64,000 nt of DNA from Dromiciops gliroides (taxonomy: Eukaryota; Chordata; Mammalia; Microbiotheria; Microbiotheriidae), in the NCBI RefSeq assembly GCF_019393635.1, contig NC_057862.1, positions 99,027,645 to 99,091,644 on the forward strand, in the 5' to 3' direction. The position numbers and the translations under genes were made by a program. Positions 32,623 through 47,792 of the stretch are shown one piece after another. The notes beneath the pieces are model-generated. The model was not told where the DNA came from. It searched no databases and saw only the letters and a program-made list of their open reading frames with translations. The first letter of the stretch is position 1. Every line of letters starts with the position of its first letter.

Positions 32623-35600
32623 TGTGTGTGTTTTTGTGTATGCACTTTGAAAGATCATTCAGGTAACTTTAAGTCTATAATTCTCCAGTCTGAAAACCAT
32701 TAGCTATGTTGGAGGTCCAACTCTGTTAGCTCAGGGTAGAAATGTTTGAGACCTTCCATGCTTATCCCATGGCTAGATTGATTTATCTTAATAATGATCC
32801 TTCAATCAATCAACAAACATTTACTAAGTAATTATTATGTGCTGGAGGGGGACATGCCAGTAGGCTGTGCCTATGCCTGAGTGAGTTTTTAAAAAACTTT
32901 AAAAAAAAGAATTATTATTGACAGTGCTACAGAGTGGAGTTAGAAATATTGGTCTTGGAGTTGGCAGCTCTGCATTCTAATCCAAGGTCTCTCATTAATG
33001 AGCTGCACAAAACCGATTTAATTACTGTGCCTTTTTAGGCTTTGATTTCCTTACAAGAGTACTGTACGAGGTGATGCAAGAACCTTCACAGTTCTATCAT
33101 TTGATACTTCTCTATGGAAAGTGTCTACAAATCTGGCTGTGTGATTCTGGGAAAGTCATTTAACATCTTTGATCCTCAGTTTATTTATCTGTAAAATGAT
33201 CAATCAATCAGTAAACATTCATTAAATGCCTACTATGTGCTAGGCACCAAGCTAGGGATAGAAAGAGAGGCAAAAGACAGCCCCTGCCCTCAAGGAGCTT
33301 ACAATCTAACAGGGAAGACAACATACAAACAAATATATACAAAGCAAGCGGCATACAAGGTAAATAGGAAGGAATTAACAGAGGGAAGGCACTAGAATGA
33401 AAAGTCTAGGGTCAATAATAGTACCTTCTCCATGAAGTCGTTGTGTGGATCAAATGAGATAATTTATGTAAAGTATTTTGGAAACTTTAAAGCACTCTGT
33501 AAATATGAAGTATCAGTATTATAATTATTATTATAGCTAAAGAATAAAACTTATTTTCCCTTTCCCTAAGTAACTAATTGTTGTTGTTCAGTCGTGTCTA
33601 ACTATTCATGATCCTGTGGATCATACTGCCCATGGGGTTTTCTTGGCAAAGTTACTGGAGTGGTTTGTCATTTCCTTCTCCAGTAGATGAAGACAAACAA
33701 AGTTTAAGTGACTTGCCCAGGGCCACACAGCTAGTGAGTGTCTGAGGTTGTATTTGAACTCAGGTATTCCTGACTCTAGGCCCAGTGTACTCTCTACTGA
33801 GGCATAGAGGCCTCCTAGGCAAAGAGAAATTAAGTGACTTGCCCAAGGTCACACAGCTACTAAGTGTCTGAAGTCAGATCTATCCTGACTCCAGGGCCTA
33901 TGCTCGATCCACTGAGTCACCTACTTGCCTTTTAAATATTTGATGGTATTTAGTTGTTCCTCCTCCTAGTCCCCAAAGTAGAAAACTGTGGATAAGGACT
34001 TGCTCTGGATTCCTTCCAAATATTTTCCTGGACCTTAGACTGATTAACCTGGATGCCACCTACTCTCATTCTGTAATGCAAGATAGAATGGTTACTGAAC
34101 TCGGCTCCTGGTGTATCCATGTGGAATAGCATATCCCCCTATTATGGGGTGTTTCAAAATAGTCTTATGAGTTGTTCTGTGTCATTTATTTCTCAATTAA
34201 GGTTTTGACATTGTAGAACATTTTACACAAAGGCTCATGAAGAAAAATAGCCCTAGTATGTCTGTCGATTTGGCTGTTGATGTCTAAAAGTAGCTACATA
34301 AGACAGAATTTGGATTAGTGATAGGATGCCCAAATATCTAGTTTTTTAAAAATCTATCTATCTCCATGGCATAGAGTGCTTTACAATTTTTAAAAAGTTG
34401 CATATTTATAGTCATTTTTTTTTTTTGCTGTGGGCAATGAGGGTTAAGTGACTTGCCCAGGGTCACACAGCTAGTAAGTGTCAAGTGTCTGAGGCTGGAT
34501 TTGAACTCAGGTCCTCCTGAATCCAGGGCTGGTGCTTTATCCACTATGCCACCTAGCTGCCCCTTATAGTCATTTTCACCATTAATTTTTTAAAATTTCA
34601 ATTTTGTTCATTTTAATATCTTTTTTAATTTTTAATTTTCTTTTTATTATGAACTTAATCATTAAAGACCCACAAACATTCCAGTAAACAAAATAGTTAT
34701 AGTATTGTATAACATATACATTTTTCAAAGTAATAGAAGTATTTTTAAAGTCATATTTCTATTTTTAACCTTTCACATTTCCCAAAGGAGAGGAAAATAA
34801 GCCTGACAGTATACACACACACACACATATATATGTATGTTTGTATGTATTTCTTCCTCACTGGCACAGACAATAATTCTCCATCATGATCTGCAAAAAC
34901 ATCATGCATTATCTGCTATTCTTTAAGGTAGTGTTGGCTTCATTTTCTTTTAATGGTACATGACAGACTGTACTGGAATGAGACAGAAATTACTCCAGGT
35001 TCTATTTCTACTCACAGGCTGCAATCTGAGAACCTCAAGAGAGGTGGGCGTAAACTGGACAATTGGCTGCTAAGATTACTTTCCCTTCCTTTACCAAGAG
35101 AAAAACAAATATCCAGCAACTCGGTTCCTTTAGATTGCCTGAATATTTAGGTTTTTCAGCATTTTGGGATAGAGGATAGTTTAAGTTTAAGTTTTACACC
35201 TTTGAGAGACTTTGAGGTAGCTTTTGATGCAAGAGAGTATTAGCAATTGTGGAAAGGGTTAGTTATGATTGGATTTATATTTTATATTTTTTCTGTAATG
35301 GTGTAATATATGGTCATAGAATGTTAGAGGTGGTAGACACCTTAAAGGTCATTCAGTAAAATTCCCTCACATTCTCTTTCTTTTTAAAAAATAAACATTT
35401 ATAAAACCAGAATTCTCTTCCTAAACCTGGTTGGTAGGTACAGGTATAGTTTTAAAAATATATTTTCTGTTTATATTTTGTAGTCTCTATAGCATCTCTC
35501 CTCTCAGAAAGCCCCTTCCTTATAACAAAGGATAAAAAAGAAAAACAACAATTAAGCAAAACTAACCAACATATTGAAAAAAATCTGACATTATATGCTT

Positions 35601-38600
35601 CTTCTTTACCTGTAATCTCACACCTCTGCAAAGAAGTGGAGGAAGTGATTTCTCATTTTTCTTTGGGACTATGCTTGGCCATTATAGTTTCACAGCATTC
35701 AGTTTTGATCATTGTAGTTGTATTTTTTCCATTTACACTATTGCAGAAATTGTGTATATTGCTTCCCTGGTTCTACATTCTTCGCTTTGCATCAGTTCAT
35801 ATAATTCTTCCCATGTTTACTCTAAGTTCACCATGTTTATCCACAGCTTTTTTAATATTCTCTGATCAGTGATGTAATAGTTATATTTTTAAAGAAGAAT
35901 ATTAAAGTCTTCCTGATCTGAGAAGGACCTTAATGAAGTTACCTTAATTATAGCATTTAGGAATCTTTCTCCTTGCTTTAAATGATTTTAATACTAATTC
36001 TCTGTATCCTCCTGAGAAGTTTTTAGGGGGAAGACAGGTGATCTCTAATGATAGCTTTATATTGTGGAGATGTAAAGTGAAAAAAGTCTGCTTTGAATAG
36101 GACTAAAACTTACATCGTTCAAATGTTTTTAATGTTTTGGTCTGAAAACATTTGAGTGTTTTCAGATAGAGAATGCATGTTAGTATCTTTCTGTACTTAT
36201 AGGTCCTAAAAAAGATTGGAGCTTCTTAAAGCATCACATTAAATGGTATCCTAATGATATCAGAAGTAATCCTAATACCAAACCAGAGAAAATTGTGTTG
36301 GATGAGACTGTTCTTTGATTATAACTTCATTTAGGATTCTGTACACATTGGGTACTCAAGCAGTGTTGCCTGGATGAATATGGAAGTTCTCATTCATAGT
36401 TTGGAATTCCTTTTCACTTCCATTAAAGCCCTCATTATCATTTGGAGGTGATCCTAGGTTCCCAAAAGATTTGAAGCACAAGTTCCATCGGGTCCCACTT
36501 GAAGCCTGTCTAAGCAGGCAACATTTTAGGTAACAGATGCCTGCCCATGAACCACATAGAGTGTTTTCCACGGACTACCTGAGTCTGAAGAGACTCAGCA
36601 CCAGAAAGCTGGCCACAAGGTGCTGAATTTTTCAAGAAGATAGTAACTCATGAAAGTTGTCCCCTAAGGCACAGAGGGATTATGATCTATATCTGTGATG
36701 AAGCAACCCCACCAGTGAATTTATGACTCCTTTAAATATTTCCTCTAAAGTAAAAGGGATTACGGTTTAAGTTAAATCTAGCTTAGTCATTTACTTCTTG
36801 AGACCTTCCCAAATTCCTCCAGCAAGAAGTAATTTGTGTCTTATAAATCTCATAGTACTTTTTGACCCTGGTCCGTATTTTATTTTGATCTGTATTATTA
36901 TATCTACATTCTTATTCTTACTAGATTAGAAAATCCACGAGGTTGGGGACCATATCTTATTCATCTTTTTGTGCCCCCTAGAAACTAGCATGATGGATTG
37001 AATATAATACATGCTTAATAAATGTTTGTTGAATGAATGTCTTACATGATTCTGTAACTTTGGTGATGAGCTAATGGTTTTTTTCTTCTCTGTTGGGAAC
37101 CTTTCTGATGACAATTAGATGAAATATGGACAAGAGGGAGAACAGTTTAAATCTGTATTTCATTGGGACATGAAATCCAAAGATGAGACAGCTACACATA
37201 AAATGCCAGAACTGGGCAATGAGGTAAGACAATAGAGATTAGAGGGCTTTGAAAGAGTCAGTTGTGCTATTCAGATGTTAGTTGTTTTTTAAATTAAATT
37301 AAACATTTTTGGTTACATTTTAAATTCTGAAATGTCTCCCTTCCTCCCCACTAAGCACTAGAGAAAGCTACCATTTCACACACACACACACACACACGCG
37401 CATGTGAGTATGTAAAAACCATACTATACATACTTATATTTATCAGTTCTTTCTCTGGAGATGGACAACATCTTTCTTCATAGGTCCTTTGTAGTTATTT
37501 GAGTAATGATGATACTCAGAATAACTTAGTCATTTGCAGTTACTCTTTGAACAATATTGTTGTTACTGTATACAACATTCTCTTGGTTCTATTCATTTCA
37601 CTCTTCAGTATTTCATGCAAGTCTTTCCATGTTTTTCTAATATCAACCAGCTCATTATTTCTTACAATACGGTAATATTCCATCACAATCATGTACCACA
37701 ACTTGTTCAGCCATTCCCCAACTGATGCTGATGACGTGGAGCCATTCCCCTCATTTTCCAGTTCTTTGCTACCGCAAAGAGCTACTATAAATATTTTAGA
37801 ACATGTAGGTTCTTTCCCCCTCTGTCTTTGCTTTATAATTGTTTGTTTTCCTTTATTCCTTCTAAGTACCCCAAATAACTCTTTGATAAAACAAGTTTCA
37901 GAGTAGGTGCTTATCTGTAGCAGTAGTGGGAGTTTCTTTTTTTTCTTTCATTTTTTTAAAACTTTAATAAACATTTTTATTTAAAGCTTTGAGTTCCAAA
38001 TTCTATCCCTCCCTTTCTTTCCCCAACCCCTGAGGTGGTAAGAAATCAGATATACATTATACATGTGCAATTATGTAAAACATTACTATAGTAGTTATTT
38101 TGTATAAGAAGACTCAAAAGAAAAAAATGAAAGTGAAAAAATAGCATGCTTCAAACTGTTCAATCAATATCAGTTCTTTCTTTGGAGGTGGATAGTATGC
38201 TTCATCATTAGTCCTTTGGGATTGTCTTAGATCATTGTATTGCTGAGAATAGTTAAGTCATTCACAGTTCTTCATTAAACAATATTGCTGCCACTGTGCA
38301 AAACATTCTGCTGGTTCTGCTCCCTGCACTATACATTAGTTTATATAAGTCTTTCCAGGCCTTTCTGAAATCATCCTGCTTGTCATTTCTTATTGCACAG
38401 TAATATTCCAGTTTGTTTAGCCATTTCCCAATTGATGGGCATCCTTTTGATTTGCAATTATTAGTTACCACAAAAAGAGCTGCTATAAATATTATCATAC
38501 AAATAGGTCTTTTTCTCCTTTTTTTTGATGTCTTTGGGATATAAACCTAGCAGGGGTATTGCTGGATCAAAGAGTATGCACAGTTTGATAACCCTATGCA

Positions 38601-41600
38601 TATAGTTCCAAATTGCTCTCCACAATGATTAGATCAGTTCACAATTTCACCAACAGTGGATTAGCATCCTAATTTTCCAAAATTCAACATTTTCCTTTCT
38701 TGTCATATTAGCCACTTTGATAGGTGTGAGGTGGTACCTCAGAGTTATTTTAATTTGCATTTCTCTGATCAATAGTAATTTAGAGCATTTTTTCCATATG
38801 ATTATAGATAGCTTTGATTTATTTATCTGAAAACTGTCTGTTCATATCCTTTAACCATTTATTAACTGGGGAATGACTCATATTCTTACAAATTGGACAA
38901 AGTTCTCTATATATTTGAGATGTGAGACCTTTATCCAAGAAATTGTTTGTAAAAGGTTTTCCCCCAATTTTCTGCTTTCTTCCTCATCTTTGCAATATTG
39001 ATTTTATTTATACAAATCTTTTTAAATTTATTATAATCAAAATTATCCATTTTATATCTCACAATGCTCTCTGTTTCTTGTTTATTCATAAGTCTGATAG
39101 GTAATATGTTCCATTTTCTTATGATATCTCTCTTTATATTTAGGTCTGGTATCCATTTTGATCTTATCTTGGTAAATGGTGTAAGATATTTGTCTATGCC
39201 CAATTTCTACCGCATTGCTTTCTAGTTTTCCCAGCATTGTTTACCAAATATTGAATCTTATCCCCAAATCTTAAATCTTTATATTTGTCAAACACAAGGT
39301 TACCATAATCATTTACTATTGTGTATGTTATGTTTATTTGATTTTTAAAAATTCTACTTTTGAAGTCCAGTGGATAGAGCATTTTTTGAGTTCAGCTACT
39401 GCCTTAGACTCTTACTAGCTGTGTGACCTTGGGCAAGTTACTTAACTGTCTATCTCCGTTTCTTTATCTGTGAAATGAAAGATAGCACCTATCTCCCAGG
39501 ATTATTGTGAGGGGAAAAAAAGGAGATACTATTTGTAAAGTATATTGCAAACTTTAAAACACTATGTAAATGCTAGCTATTCTTTTCATTTTAGAAAGCT
39601 TACTGGGCTACATATGATGAGGGGCATTCTTGGTCCCCCGGAAATCTCCCAGACCCTGAAATTGTAAGAATGGTTGAAGCACAGAAGTCTCTAAGTGAGG
39701 TAAGCAGGTTAAAAATCCCCACTTTCTACTTGGATATTTCCTTCTACTGGGAACCTTGGTAAGTGTTTACAGAAAGCAATTTTATAGAAATCTCAGACAC
39801 TGTTAAGTAATGTCTAGTGGGGAAAGCTACTTTATTCTTCCCTTGGCACCTACTTCCATATCTGTTGGACAATCTAGGATGAATAAATGTTTATCTTTAG
39901 CGAATTTTCCCTTTTTTGTCATCATTTAAATAGAAAATACAAATGCAGAGAAAATGGGTCTCATCATGGAAAGTAAACTTTTCCAATGCTCAGCACAAAG
40001 TTTCTTTCAATACAAATAAGTTTAGAGGGAAACTTATCAATGACTTTTTAGCTTAGAAATGTTTTTATTGCAAAAAATGAGTGGTCTCTTATATTGTTAT
40101 CAGTCATCACACAGATATTTAAATGAGCCAGAGGCCATAACTTATGTCATAGCAGTTTGTCTATGATTTACAATTGGCATTAATTTGAAAAAGGAGCAAC
40201 ATTCAATAGCTAAAGGTTTCATTAACACTGGAGCATTTCATAGTTCTTGGATCCTTATTACTTGTCTTTTGGATAGCAATTTCCATTTTCCAATTGTTTT
40301 ATAAGGATAGTTTTACTTGCCTTGGTAATGTTTATAGTATCCATCCATATATTCAAAAGGTATTTATTAAGTATATACTCTATAACAACTATTGCGCTAT
40401 GCACTGGGAAAAAGATAAAGATTAAATAAGACAGGATCCCGGACCACAGAGAGTTTATATATAATCTAGAGGGGAAGAGGGAGATATGGCCTATATACAA
40501 ATAAATATTATATGAAAATACTCAAGTGGCAAGTAAGTGTGGTATAGTGAAAGCATGTTGAATTTGGAGTTAGAAGACTGGGATTGGAATCTTACTACCC
40601 ACGTGAGCTTGACCTCTCTTGTTCTCTGGTTTTACAAACCATGTGAAAATTAGGGAATTAACTTGGGTGGTGTGTAGGGCTCCTTCTGGCTCTAAATCTA
40701 TGATACCATGGTTCTATAATGCAAAATAGACATGGTAAGTGCACAAGCACAGTAGAAATCAAGTGCTTTCTGTGAGGTCTAAGGAAGAAATGATAATTTT
40801 CAGTTGGTGGAATCACCAATTGAGATAAAATTTGGGTTTGAATTTGAAAAAAAAACAACAACATCTGGGATGTCAACAGTTAGAACTAGATACAGGGAGA
40901 GGAAGGTGATGACATCCCAGGAATAGCAAATAGTGTCAGCAAGGTCACAGAGGTAGAAAAATGTGGGATCTGTATTATTAAACATTTAAATTAATTCAAC
41001 ATTTGTAACTTGATGTTGTTTCTGTCTAAATCAAGTATGCAGAAGCCTATGAAGAGCAGAGAGGAAAGGGTAGTTTTCCAGCTATGATCACGCCTGCTTA
41101 CCAACGAGCCAAGAAAGCCAATGAATTGGCTAGCCAAGTAAGTTCCTCCATATCTTTTTAATGTTCATCAGTGGATATGGGATCTCACCAATGTGGGCAG
41201 ATTACACCCCATTGTTCTCTGTGACTCATAATTTCTAAGAGGGTCCTAAGATTCATGCACATTTTATGCTGTATAAAAAAATCAGCTCAGCTTTTTCAAT
41301 ATGGATTGATTTATTATCTATGGCACTGAGATAATTCTAAAATTGTGGATGAATTGGTAGGAACATAGTACTGTTTTATGGACACTGAATTAAGAGGTAA
41401 GAGACCCGATCTTGAACAAATTTTATTGTTCTGGATGCCAGTTATCTCACTTATAAAATCCATAAAAATGGAGAGAAGCATGCCTTGCCTGTGTCACATC
41501 TGGAAAAGATGTGGTCTTTTCTAATTCTATAAGTCAATCAAATGCATGAGACCTGGTAGACCCTAGGTGAGTAGAACTTAAGAGATTGACACAATTGCTT

Positions 41601-44600
41601 CCACTGGCTTAAATAACCCTATCAGACTCCTGAAGAATTGGACAGAGCTATTTCATTCAAGGCAACACCATTAGGGAATGTTCCAACTATTTAGTCTCTC
41701 TATGAGTCCCATGTAAGAAATGAGTGCCATAAGAAGTTTGGGGAATGGGTACAACCTAAGCCCTGTGTCTTCTTCCATCAGGTGCATTATAAACGTGGAC
41801 ATGATGAACGTGTTTCCAGGTTCACCACAGTGGCAGATACCCCTGAGCTCCTGCGTGCCAAGGCTGGTGGACAGCTTCAAAGTGATGTAAGAACTAGAGG
41901 CTGAGACACATCTATTCACATTTACAGTTTATTTTCCCCATCTCACCTGGAAGGGGGAAGAGCAAGAAAGTAGTAGGCAACTTAATATGGTGCCTCTATT
42001 TCAATCCTTAGCAAAATCTGAGAGTTTGGGCATTTCCTCCACCAATGAAGCTCACTACTCCTCTACACCTTAGTAGATGGCCTCCACAAGTTATTCTGGT
42101 AAAAAAATTATCGGTTGGTCAGCCCACTAGTGATGGGCCTCTTTTAGCTTAGTTAGGTTGGTCTTCCAACAATACATATCACCAGCTACTTACACATAGC
42201 TTTTGTAGCTGTCAGACCCATCAAAGCTTATGCTCTTAGGGCATAGCTTTTTAGACCCCAGAGTCCCTTCTATGTCATAATAAAGCATCAAAGTAGGACT
42301 TAAATGTAGGACCATGTGACATGAGCAAGTCACTTAAAAAACCAAACCTCTCTGTGCCTCAGTTTCTCCATATGCAAAATGAGAGAGTTGGACCCGAAGG
42401 CTTCTGAGATCTCTTTAATTTTGATTCTGGGATCCAATGACTGTGCTTATGTTTGTGGGAATTTTCTTAATCTAGTATATTTGTTTCCATAGTCAGCCAT
42501 TCTGTCACTTTGCTAAATATTTTCTTTTTTAAAAAAATTAAATATATTTTCAATTAATATGCATTTATTTTCTCTCCTCACCTTTCCCAACTCATCAAGA
42601 GAGGAACATAGACAAGCAAAACTCTTTTTTAAAAAAAATTAATTAATTAATTTATTTATTTTTGAGGCAATTGGGATTAAGTGACTTGCCCAGGGTCACA
42701 CAGCTAGTTAAGTGTTAAGTATCTGAGGCCGGATTTGAACTCAGGTCCTCCTGAATCCAGGGCCAGTGCTCTATCTATTGCGCCACCTAGCTGCCCCGAA
42801 ACAAAACTCTTATAACAAAGATGAGTAGTCATGGACAAAAATGTATGTTTCATTCCAGACCTTTTTTTTTTTTGTCAGGAAGCAGGGAGCTTGCTTTATT
42901 ATTGGTGCCTAGACTCATGGTTGGTCATTGCATTGATCAGAATTTTTAGTCTTTAAAATTGTTTGTATTCACAATGTTGTTATCATTGGATATAATATGC
43001 TCCTGGTTCTGCTTACTTTACTTTGCACAAGTTTATGTAAATCTTCCCCCACTCCTCTGAAACCATGCTTTTCATCATTTTTTATGGCATCTTATCATAG
43101 GATCCTTGTAGGCAAAACTCCAGACTGAGTGAGTTTAGAACAGGTTAATAGAGCAAAAAGAGTAGTGGCACCAGAGAGATTGGGAACCTGGGTTCAAGTC
43201 TCAGCTCCGTCAGTTACTGGCTTTGTCACTTTGGATTGGTTACAATCTTTCTGGGTCTCAGAACAAACAAAGATAGTGATACTTATATTTCCTTTCACAT
43301 GTGGTATATGTGATTGAGAACTTGTGAGTGCTTTTATATGTAAAGATGAAATGAGAGAATATATGTGAGTGTGCTTTGTAACTACAGAGTCCTAGAAAAA
43401 TGTAATAGGATTGTGATTGTTCTTTCTCATGTAACACGTTTAGGTTTACAAAATGTTTCACATGTAACACCATACTGGGATAAGTAGAACAAATATTCTT
43501 ATTGTGTGTGTGTGTGTGTATAGACATGCATACACACACATAAGATATTAATCTGTAACATATATTACACATATTATATGAAGCATATGTTATATATGAT
43601 TCTACATATAGATATACATGTATATATAATTCCACATAAATACAACACACATATCACACATATTATGTGTAGTATATATATATATATAAGATTTCACATA
43701 TATACATGCTTATATGTACATGCATGTATATATCTACTCATCTTTGTTACAAAGCTTTTGGTTTTTTATTTTTGTTAATGATTTAGGGAAGGTGAGGAAA
43801 GAAAATATCTATATAGTTGATGAAACTAAGGTTCTGAATGACTAGTGATTTGCCTAGGTTCACAAATTAGTAAGTTTTGGAGTTAGGCCTTTTATAAGAC
43901 AAGAATTTTCTATTATTTTAGTTGTTCAGTTGTGTCCAACTCTTCATGACTCCTTTTTGTGGAGTTTTTCTTGGAAAAGATGCTGGAATGGTTTGCCATT
44001 TCTTTTTCCAGTGGCTTAAGGCCAACAGAGGTTAAGTGACTTGACAAGGGTCACATAACTAGTGAGCATCTAAGGTCAGATTTGAATTCAGGTCTTCCTG
44101 ACTCCAGGCTCAGAGTTCTATCCACTGAACCATCTAGCTTCTTCTATATAGTTTTCCATTAAACTACACTGGTACTATAACATCTGCAAACCTAATGGAC
44201 TTATTAAATATAAATTGTTCTTATTAATGCATTAAAACAAGTTTCCAAGGAGTGCCATCTAGTTAACTCATAGTTACTGTTGTCATCATAATCTATTTCA
44301 CTGTCTTGAAAGAAAAAAACCTCTTTGATGCTACAAATTATTAAAGCATTATTTCTAGAAAAAATTCCTTTTTGTATAGCCTTCCTACTCCAGATAATTG
44401 TGTTATGCTACAAATCAGGCTAGAAGCCTTCCCAGTAAGATCAGGTATGAAACAAGGATGCCCATCGTTACCAATATTACTATAATACAACATATAGGTT
44501 CAGCCTTACAACACTGATTTTATTTTAACCTTGACCCAGGCCTGGGATGGAAACCCATGTCCTCTAAATACAAACCCAGTAGAAGATGAGGTATTGGCAG

Positions 44601-47600
44601 ATGGCCCTTGGATTCTCTTGCTTCTTCTCTCATCTGAACCTTGTGTCACCCTAAATGTCTGGCCCAGTGCTATGCCCATAGTAGGTCCTCAATAAATGGT
44701 TTGTTGTACTAGGTGCAGTATATGGAAGACTATGAGCAGCAGAGAGGAAAAGGTAGCTTCCCTGCTATGATCACTCCAGCCTACCAGATTGCAAAAAGAG
44801 CCAGTGAGTTAGCCAGTGATGTAAGTATCTTTTTCGTCCTCCCTTTGTACCAGAGAAGTCAGAATTGTTTCTTTTTTCTTTTATGGAGTGTTTACAGTAC
44901 CTTATTGTATAATTTGGGTTAAGTATTTGGTCATAGGCTCTGTGTCATATGCTGGCCTTTGCACGTCACCTGTGGCTTCCACAAAACTGCCCCCAAATTC
45001 CCATTTAATTTCTTACGTTGACCCACACTATACTGAAACTTTGATGAGGAAAATCATGATTTAGGAGGGATCACTGTACTTTCTCACCCAGATGACTACT
45101 AAAGTATAGTTACTACCATAAGGGGAGAGACTCCACAAAAAAAAATATTGATCTTAAAATGCCATTATCATACTCAGAAACCAAACCAATCAATAAACAT
45201 TTACTACTATGTGGCAGGCATCATGCTAGCCACTCAATACACAGCCACAAAAGTGGCCTTTTTTTTAAAGTGGCCTTTTTAAAGAATAAGTGCTATTTAT
45301 TGATTTCCAATCTATGGAACCCAGAGCCAGGAAATAGCTTTTTTTTTTTTTGTGGTGAGACAATTAGGGTTAAGTGACTTGCCCAAGGTCACACAGCTAG
45401 TAAGTATTAAGTGTGTGAGGTCAGATTTGAACTCAGGTCCTCCTGAATCCAGGGCTGGTGCTCTATCCACTGTACCACCTAGCTGCCCCCAGGAAATATC
45501 TTAATCTCATGGTCATTAAACCATATTTACCACATTTTATTTATCATCTGAGAGTTAACATTGGAAACCCAAGTTCAAAACCTGTTTCTGACATTTATTA
45601 GTTGTATGGATGTGGATAAAAGTCACTTAACCTCTCAGTGCCCTAGGGAATATTTTAAGACTGTGAGATGCAGCATTGCATCTAACGGGGGAAATTTCTA
45701 TACCTGGTAATTCCTTCATAGATGAGATCACAGATCTGGAATTTAAAAAAAACTGGATCTGTTTCCATGTCTTCTCCCTCTCATTAGATCATAAGCTCCA
45801 CAAAGGTAGCAAAAATTAATTGTTTCTCTTTGTAACACCCCCAGCATCTAACACAAAGTATTGCCCAGAGTTGGCACTTAAGTGTGTTCTCAATGTTGAA
45901 CAAATAAACTTAGCTCTTTTGGGAATCTGAATTTTCAGTGTCCATGACATTTCCCAGGATTTGAAGCAAGAAGGATCATCAGAAGACAATTTCATTTTTG
46001 AGCTTAAGCCTGGCACATGGGCAACTAAATTCCTCTGGCTTGTTTGTGTTACCTTCACGCAGGTTAGGTATCACCAACAATACCACAAGGAGATGAAGGG
46101 GAAAGCCAGCCATACAGCTGCTGGAGCTGAGGGCCCTTGGGCAAAGGAATATGGAGATCAGTTTGGTCAGGTATGTAATCATGATTACTTACTGGAGGTT
46201 GCTTTGTTAATACCTTAAAAACTCGAATTTGGGGTACTCAGTCATCTGGATGGGTGATGATCTATACTTTGGAAAAAAAAGTTTGCTAAACAAATGGTTG
46301 ATGAAAATATAATCACAGGGAATTCTTTAAACCTACCTAAGAGAACAAGCTATTTTAAAGACATTATAAAATCTGCAAATATAACAAACTTGTTAAGTAT
46401 AAATTATTCGTGTTTCTTCATTAAGGCAGGTTCCAAGGAGTTCTAATTACCAACACCTAGCTAGCCTAGCAGTATGAACTTGAAAGTAATAAAACTACAT
46501 TTTTTTTAAAGCTTAGTCTATAATTCAGGTGCATCAGGGATCATTCCTTGGGCAAAGAGCAGTGCTGCATAGAGCACTGTGTAAAGGATGAATAATTCAG
46601 GTCTTTTACCCAGCCTTGCTCTATACATGCACTGAATCCGGACTGATTGCAACAATTGGGATGCCATTTGAAAGATAACCCCTGTTTTTCTAAAGCCCTA
46701 TATTTTCTTCATTTGGCAAAGTGCACAACTGCTTTTGGAAGGTTATCTTTTTGATTTGCAAAGTGAGAGAGATAGTTATGGAAAGAGGGTGGAAGAGAAG
46801 GAAGGAGAAAAGGGAAAAGATATTTAGGAAGAGGAGGAAGAAATAAGGCTATAAATAAGAGGTTTGACTGATGTTTTTTAATTAGTCATCACTGTATCAT
46901 TTTGGCATGTCTTCCTGGTATAGCTATAAAAAAGAAAGAAAAACCACAAACAAATCATTCCTCTTTGATAAATACTCTCTCATTTTTGGTGTTTGTACAT
47001 ACTATTAAATTATGTGGATGTATACAGACATATGTTAAGGCTTATTTGCAAGTGTTCTATCTGAGAACTGATAGATGAGATTCAGTGAAGTATAGAGGAA
47101 AATGCTGAATTCAGTGTTTAAAAAAAGTTTCAGTTATGTTTTTTTCTTAAACCCAAGTAGTTTTAAATAATTCTGGAAAAGCAGTTCAAGAATAAGTTAA
47201 TAGAAGTCTCACTCTGTTTTTAACTTAATGAAAAAGTATATTTAAAAATAATTTCTTTAGGAAATAGAAGTTTTTTTTTAAAAACTTATTTAAATGCATT
47301 TTTAAAAAGGGCTGATCTTACCAATTGCAGGATATAAAATATATCTCATGTATACATATATACAATATATACACATACATACATAAATAACATATATTTA
47401 GGCAAGTCATTTCTTTCTGGGACTCAATTTTTTCCATATGTAAATAGGGGATTGTACTAGAAAATCACGAAGGGCTCTTTAAAAATCTAAATCCCAGGAT
47501 ACCCTATGTAGCCCTATGACTATGTACACACACGCATATACACACACACTTTTGTGAAGATTGTTTTTGTTTAATACATCTGAAAAGAATGTATATACAA

Positions 47601-47735
47601 AGAATTGAGACATGAGAAAAGCTTTGGTTCAACACTAATGAATCTATAAGAATTAGGATTTGGGGAAGATAAGGAAGATTTCCTAGATATTTAAAAAATT
47701 GAAAACTGCAAACCAATAGTTTTCTGATAAAATTC

Positions 47736-47792
<57 letters not shown>

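Larger units (their letters stand above)
32190..37118 (+). other. NRAP intron 3
   Basis: It is 4.9 kb, the longest intron seen. It holds a (tg)n at about 32587-32633, repeats near 32800-33420, long-type SINEs at 33580-33935, a SINE at 34419-34563, and old antisense L1 at 34580-34960 and 35380-35880. I see nothing recognisable in 35890-37110. Confidence 0.85.
37224..39594 (+). other. NRAP intron 4
   Basis: It is 2.4 kb and almost entirely repeat: two antisense L1 copies (37290-37860 and 37950-39350), then a MIR (39365-39590) that reaches the acceptor. Confidence 0.85.
41887..44712 (+). other. NRAP intron 7
   Basis: It is 2.8 kb. Contents: old antisense L1 with a SINE (42530-43090), MIR (43130-43420), a tg/ta-rich tract (43500-43735), a long-type SINE (43920-44140) and an L1 polymerase scrap (44420-44475). 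It also holds a segment at 44156-44260 that resembles part of intron 9. Confidence 0.85.

Noticed and set aside
43258-43650. 130-codon minus-strand frame rich in Tyr, Ile, His and Val
   Set aside because: It runs through a tg/ta microsatellite and MIR sequence.
47504-47785. 93-codon frame on the minus strand with a Cys-Val repeat
   Set aside because: It is produced by the (ca)n microsatellite.
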